Made by a program: the position numbers and the translations under genes | Notes under the pieces: generated by a model | Database searches by the model: none | Told to the model about the DNA's origin: nothing | What the model saw: only the letters and a program-made list of their open reading frames with translations | Part shown: piece by piece, positions 62,927 to 64,000 of the stretch | How the letters are laid out: each line of letters opens with the position of its first letter | Position numbering within the stretch: the stretch's first letter is position 1 | Origin: G965276675 sp965276675 | GTDB lineage: Bacteria; Acidobacteriota; Terriglobia; Terriglobales; Acidobacteriaceae | Length of the DNA: 64,000 nucleotides | Direction: 5' to 3' | NCBI GenBank assembly: GCA_965276675.1 | Contig: OZ255624.1 | Coordinates: forward strand, 744,001-808,000

Positions 62927-63487
62927 TCAGCCCTTGGATTTAGGCGGGAAGTCTTTAAACATCTTGTCTACATCTTTGTTGAGATTCTTTGTGTTCTTTT
63001 CCGCTTTATTGGAAAGATCCCCTGAGGAGATGCCGCGGAAGAGAATCTTCTTGGTGTTACCGTCGAAGATATCGACGACCAGCTTGCCGACAGGCTGATT
63101 GATGGTGGTGGAAGTGGTGTTGCCGAAGCCGCCGCCGCCCCAACCCCATCCGCCCCAGCCCCATCCGCCGCCCCATCCGGGACCCAAGCCGTTGTACATC
63201 CGCTCTACCTCTTTTTCGTTATGGACGTTGCCCACAGCGAAGACGGTGGTGCTGCCGCCGGAGGGAACCAGTTGCCAGCCCTTGGCCTGCAGCTGCTGAT
63301 CGACCGCTTGCTTGATGCGGTCGACGTAAAAGGGATCCGAGGTCTTTACCTGGCCCCAGGAATAGCTATGGTACTGAGAGAAATCGACGCTGTGATCGTA
63401 GTCGGTTTTGACATTGTCGGCGAGTGCGATCGATGAGGAACCAAGGAGCAGTGCTCCCGCAAGTGCGAGACTAAGACTGTGTTTCAT
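62927..63487 (-). CDS. DUF4136 exported protein, copy 1
   Basis: The 186-residue protein has a signal peptide (LSLALAGALLLGSSSIALA), then the DUF4136 pattern VKTDYDHSVDFSQYHSYSW ... PFYVDRIKQAVDQQLQAKGWQLV, a Gly/Trp-rich spacer with WGGGWGWGGWGWGGGGFG, and a C-terminal VVDIFDGNTKKILFRGISSGDLS. ATG at 63487 has AGGAG six bases upstream. The related gene lies 55 bases upstream, suggesting tandem duplication. Envelope role only presumed. Confidence 0.85.
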   Translation of the reverse strand: MKHSLSLALAGALLLGSSSIALADNVKTDYDHSVDFSQYHSYSWGQVKTSDPFYVDRIKQAVDQQLQAKGWQLVPSGGSTTVFAVGNVHNEKEVERMYNGLGPGWGGGWGWGGWGWGGGGFGNTTSTTINQPVGKLVVDIFDGNTKKILFRGISSGDLSNKAEKNTKNLNKDVDKMFKDFPPKSKG

Positions 63488-63542
63488 AAGTATCTCCTGC
63501 GCACTCAGTAAGAGCGGATGGAAAAGGTTATGGTTGGACAAG

Positions 63543-64000
63543 CTAACTCTTTGGCGGGAAATTGTGGAACATCTCTGCAAAATCCTGATAGAGACGATGC
63601 ACATTCTTGGGTGTTTTATCGGAGAGGTTCTGCTCCGCGCGTCCGCGCCAGAGTAGTTGCCTAGTCTTCGCGTCGTACATATCGATCACGACGGAACGGA
63701 CGCGCTGGTTGACTGCCATGGTGGTTCCGTATCCGGGACCGCCGTATCCGGGACCACCCCAGCCACCCCAACTGCCCCAACCCCATCCGCCACCGAAGCC
63801 ATTGTAGAAGGTGCGCAGGGACTGCTCGTTTTTGACGTCGCTGATGGCAAAGAGGGAGATATCGCCGCCCGTGGGAATCCTTTGCCAGCCCTGCCCCTGC
63901 AAGTAGTGGTCGACGCCGTCCCGGATGCGGGAGACATAGAAGGGGTTGGAGGTCTTGATCTTCCGCCAAGAGTAGGTGTGATAACGCTCGAAGACGGCCT
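63543..64000 (-). CDS. DUF4136 protein, copy 2 (5' end beyond the window)
   Basis: The visible 152 residues begin in AVFERYHTYSWRKIKTSNPFYVSRIRDGVDHYLQGQGWQRIP and align with copy 1 through the Gly/Trp-rich spacer (GWGWGSWGGWGGPGYGGPGYG) to VVIDMYDAKTRQLLWRGRAEQNLS and a PPKS C-terminus. The start codon and signal peptide lie outside the window. It is the upstream member of a tandem pair. Confidence 0.85.
   Translation of the reverse strand, partial: AVFERYHTYSWRKIKTSNPFYVSRIRDGVDHYLQGQGWQRIPTGGDISLFAISDVKNEQSLRTFYNGFGGGWGWGSWGGWGGPGYGGPGYGTTMAVNQRVRSVVIDMYDAKTRQLLWRGRAEQNLSDKTPKNVHRLYQDFAEMFHNFPPKS

Overview
The window looks like a chromosomal segment of an Acidobacteriota bacterium (Terriglobia / Acidobacteriaceae type). 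The basis is its GC-rich composition, an Oar-like TonB-dependent receptor with a carboxypeptidase-regulatory N-terminus, an FG-GAP/ASPIC (CRTAC1-like) secreted protein, a PadR regulator paired with a very long MacB/FtsX-type permease, paired DUF4136 proteins, and scattered copies of short intergenic repeats. This placement rests on family content, not on a marker-gene comparison. No rRNA, tRNA, CRISPR array or complete insertion sequence was seen.

Layout. 1-9.7 kb: a frameshifted aldose-epimerase-like remnant coupled to galK, a secreted FG-GAP protein, a large outer-membrane receptor, an NPP-fold protein that has lost most catalytic and metal-binding residues, and nfo. 9.7-15.2 kb: leuS, a membrane protein, guaA and an orphan HicB-like protein. 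15.2-20.9 kb: a secreted low-complexity protein, a cytochrome b561 / Tat-exported molybdopterin oxidoreductase pair, an FAD oxidoreductase and an M24 peptidase. 21.1-28.2 kb: a LuxR-type regulator, a dienelactone hydrolase, a CPBP-like membrane protein, a DUF2382 stress protein, a GT-C-like membrane protein, a structured intergenic element and an aldo/keto reductase. 28.3-29.7 kb: an accessory patch with REP-like repeats around a RAYT transposase whose catalytic residues are altered. 29.7-34.8 kb: a zinc-ribbon/PH-like protein, a tagatose-bisphosphate aldolase, rph, and an NtrC-like regulator preceded by a coupled 57-residue ORF and followed by a degenerate signalling protein. 34.9-37.7 kb: a hydrolase pseudogene, then a tightly coupled three-gene unit (Lgt-like protein, small membrane protein, Tes/MJ0619-like radical SAM enzyme) that may modify lipids. 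38-45 kb: a GTPase-transmembrane-NTF2-like fusion, a lipoprotein, a VWA protein, a secreted protein and an SDR. 45-49.6 kb: the conserved M50 protease-trpS-scpA order, in which the 3' half of trpS is AT-rich and carries an unfamiliar C-terminal extension. 49.8-55.7 kb: an acyltransferase, SIMPL protein and trpD, then sucC-sucD-ndk, with a frameshifted four-helix-bundle gene flanked by inverted repeats lodged between sucC and sucD. 55.8-64 kb: permease/PadR, a channel-like protein with an altered filter, a membrane-anchored MutS-like protein, a BON lipoprotein and two DUF4136 paralogues, the last cut by the window edge.

Several recognisable folds have lost their hallmark residues (NPP, CPBP, K+ channel, RAYT, GAFTGA loop, HisKA-like). 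The strongest candidates for undescribed biology are the Lgt-like/radical-SAM unit at 35.2-37.7 kb, the GTPase fusion at 38-40.4 kb, the composite trpS, and the invasion of the sucCD operon.
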